A stretch of DNA of 41,044 bases, from positions 1,925,730 through 1,966,773 of the forward strand of contig BFEA01000001.1 in the NCBI GenBank assembly GCA_003427395.1. Reading direction: 5' to 3'. The notes under the pieces are model-generated. The model was given only the letters and a program-made list of their open reading frames with translations. It did not search any database and was not told where the DNA came from. This document shows, piece after piece, positions 39,040 through 41,044 of this stretch (position 1 is its first letter; each line of letters opens with the position of its first letter). The DNA comes from Chara braunii (lineage: Eukaryota; Streptophyta; Charophyceae; Charales; Characeae). Made by a program: the position numbers and the translations under genes.

Positions 39040-39900
39040 GTCGGGTACCTACCGGACGGACTTCTACCGACCTACGATGTTTCTGTACCGACACCTACCG
39101 GCCTACATCGCTTCGGCCTTAGGACCCTACGACCTACCCTACTGGGACAGGCTGGGACTGGGACATTTTGGAACCCTGGAACTGGAATTGGGATGTCCGC
39201 AGCCTGAATCCTTTCATCCTAATCGCTACTCTGCTATGTTAACCTCTCTGTTCCTGTTCTAGCTTGTTCTCTCGGTTCGCCATTTGAATTATACCCTTTA
39301 ATGGTTGCTACCTTATCGTGTCCTAGAATCCTTTGTGCAAATCGGGTCCTCAATTCCCGTGCCTGTTGTGGGTGTTGATGGATTTGTCTCTGCACTGTTT
39401 TCCACTGTGCCCGGCGATCTGTTTCCACTAAATTCTGGAGTATCTCACTTGCCTCCTGCTTGTGCATTGGCCGGTTCTCGATGGTAATCTGACATCCTCT
39501 TCCAAGTCGTCCATAGGCTGTACTGCCTTATCAGCTGGAAGATGCTCTTCTCGAATGGTTGCCGGGTACCTACCGGACGGCGGACGGACTTCTACCGACC
39601 TACGACGCTTCGGCCTTTGGACCCTACGACCTACCCTACTGGGACAGGCTGGGACTGGGACGTTTCGGGACCCTCGAATCGGGTCCTCAATTCCTGTGCC
39701 TGTTGCAGGTGTTGATGGATTTGTCTCTGCACTCTTTTCCGCTGTGCCCGGAGATCTGTTTCCAACTTTCCACTAAATTGTGGAGTATCTCACTTGCCTC
39801 CTGCTTGTGCATTGGCCGCTTCTCGATGGTAATCTGACATCGCCTCTTCCAAGTCGTCCATAGGTTGTACTGCCTTATCAGCTGGAAGATGCTGTCCTGA
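39040..39900. repeat. Tandem duplication of about 350-500 bp
   Basis: GGGTACCTACCGGACGG through GGGACAGGCTGGGACTGGGA occurs at about 39040-39165 and 39565-39660. GGGTCCTCAATTCC through TATCAGCTGGAAGATGCT occurs at about 39340-39546 and 39680-39890. Copies differ by small deletions. Part of the duplicated DNA is the gag-like frame below. Confidence 0.8.
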
Positions 39901-40050
39901 CAGCGATACCGCCAAGGGGTAAGAATGCCTTTTCAGTCGGTAACCAGTTCGTGTAGTATAATTTAAGATGTTGACCCATCTATCCACCCTCAATGTTCCT
40001 CCTCTGAGGTTCCAAGCCCATTCCCCTGGGTTTACTTCCAAATCCTCCAC
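39700..40050 (-). pseudogene. Unrecognised ORF, possibly retroelement gag N-terminus
   Basis: The minus-strand frame starting at 40050 reads MEDLEVNPGEWAWNLRGG, DRWVNILNYTTRTGYRLKRH, then DDLEEAMSDYHREAANAQ and stops at 39790. The adjoining QRQIHQHLQQAQELRTRF stretch appears in another frame and again in the tandem copy near 39390. Charged, helical and Gln-rich with no domain I can name. Position between LTR pieces suggests retroelement origin. Confidence 0.35.
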
Positions 40051-40707
40051 CGAAGTGGATCCCTGGTTTTTTTCTTTTCTTTCGAGTTCTGTGCTGGGTT
40101 TGCGTGTCTTACCCGGCTGGGCTGCCCAGGCAGCGAGAGGCAGCCTGGGCGGCTCAGCTGGTATTGCAGGTCTGAAAGGTGATGAAAATAGTTCAGTCTA
40201 CATCTGGGCAAAAGTTATGCCTCCATTTTCCCATACAACGCAGATTTTTTGGGTGATTGTTGGAAGGCATTCCATGATGCAGACCCCAAATTCGAAGTCC
40301 AGGGTCAAGGTTCCAGGCCAAGGGAGGTCAAGTCGGTCAGTTTCAGAAAAGTCACAGTCAGGTACCTTAGGAGACAAGTCCAACAGGCACCCGGTGAACA
40401 ATCACATCCCAGAGGCAAAAGTTGCGTTCTATAAGCCAAAGTCACGTCTCATATTGGAGAGTCATATCCCACAGGCAAAGGACACTTCCCCAGGCAAAAG
40501 TCGTGTCCCAGAGGCAAGAGTCACATCCCACAGTCAAAAGTCATGTCTCACAGGTGACTCACAGGCCCAAGAAGCAGCACACCAATGAAAATTTGGGAAA
40601 GTACCAGGCCGTGATATTCTGAAGCAAACAGGCCATGGGCATGTGGTACCAGTACCAAGTCGAAACAGAAGAAGCAGAGGCTGGGACGGACTGAAGCTCA
40701 GTCCAAG

Positions 40708-40717
40708 ATAATATAAC
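40708..40717 (+). promoter_or_regulatory. LTR-B TATA-like box
   Basis: ATAATATAAC precedes the conserved GACTGGCCAGCCA block. The inverted copy at 11724-11732 reads TATATAAGG before the same block. This is a core-promoter inference from conserved position only. Confidence 0.4.
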
Positions 40718-40947
40718 GACTGGCCAGCCATATTTCAAGGAGATTGCTCATTCGTGAGAAGTGTGGGAGTGCTGCTGAAGCGCTTGTGCGCTATCTGCGA
40801 GTAGCATGCGCGCGAGAGCCCTGCTGGGCGGCGCTGCACTGAGAGGGAAGGCGAGATAGAGATAGAGCTGAGTAGCAGCGGATGTATTCAGAGTCAAGAT
40901 TCTCAAGTATAGAGAGAAGGAGAGAGCGCATGCATGAAGAAGACCAG

Positions 40948-40952
<5 letters not shown>

Positions 40953-41044
<92 letters not shown>
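40953..41044. repeat. (CA)n then (GA)n compound microsatellite
   Basis: About 14 CA units pass into at least 32 GA units up to the window end. The true length is unknown. Confidence 0.95.

Larger units (their letters stand above)
40258..41044 (+). repeat. LTR-B copy, plus orientation, cut by the window end
   Basis: It begins about TGTTGGAAGGCATTCC and carries a 20-bp minisatellite (about 40370-40580), then a TATA-like ATAATATAAC at 40708-40717, ATTCGTGAGAAG, ACTATCTGCGAGTAGC-like sequence and AGAGTCAAGATTCTC. It matches 11848-11400 (core) and 38490-38100 (upstream part), both inverted. It then runs into CA and GA repeats. Confidence 0.65.

Overview
This is a eukaryotic nuclear window dominated by degenerate LTR retrotransposons, with exons of one split host gene among them. 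Canonical GT-AG introns, Ty3/gypsy polyproteins with chromodomains, long CT/GA, GT/CA and ATC/AAC microsatellites and scaffold gaps (12648-13031 and 26022-26521) all fit a large, repeat-rich genome. The only host gene I recognise is a kinesin-12 resembling the plant phragmoplast-orienting type, and a fragment of mitochondrial ccmF sits in nuclear-looking DNA. Together these suggest a streptophyte, possibly a charophyte alga such as Chara; the species name is inference.

Layout. 1-5254: no supported gene; diverged repeats, a dense CCGGA cluster (2680-2840, 3235-3285) and CT/GA-rich tracts. 5255-9760: TE1, a plus-strand Ty3/gypsy copy flanked by the 4-bp duplication GTCC. It is internally deleted and carries a further LTR-like insertion in its 3' LTR. 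9977-19486: four kinesin exons (9977-10047, 16729-16803, 18999-19086, 19428-19486), all in phase. Their introns hold TE2 (11848-16412, same family as TE1), LTR-B (11400-11848, minus) and LTR-C (about 17290-18320, minus). 20688-20795: a candidate coiled-coil exon.

20849-28361: TE3, a minus-strand Ty3/gypsy element with both LTRs, an initiator-tRNA-type primer-binding site and the 4-bp duplication CTTG. 28362-29114: no gene, but a 56-bp tandem repeat ending in a 27-bp perfect inverted repeat. 29115-33500: TE4, a plus-strand element whose integrase is interrupted by a 194-bp insert carrying a complete tRNA-Thr(CGU) cloverleaf. 33500-36568: TE5, a C-rich chromovirus with a classical chromodomain. 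About 37003-37198: ccmF fragment. 37370-41044: a mosaic of LTR pieces in both orientations, 20-bp minisatellite arrays and a gag-like ORF.

No retroelement open frame is intact. All carry stops, frameshifts, deletions, inversions or tandem duplications, so none looks autonomous. There is no operon, CRISPR array or prokaryotic gene cluster. The least ordinary signals are a family of CATA-loop hairpins with compensatory arm changes in several LTRs, the tRNA-bearing insert, the mitochondrial fragment, the inverted-repeat/tandem-repeat structure at 28933-29114, and the Asp-to-Gly change in the kinesin YRDS motif.
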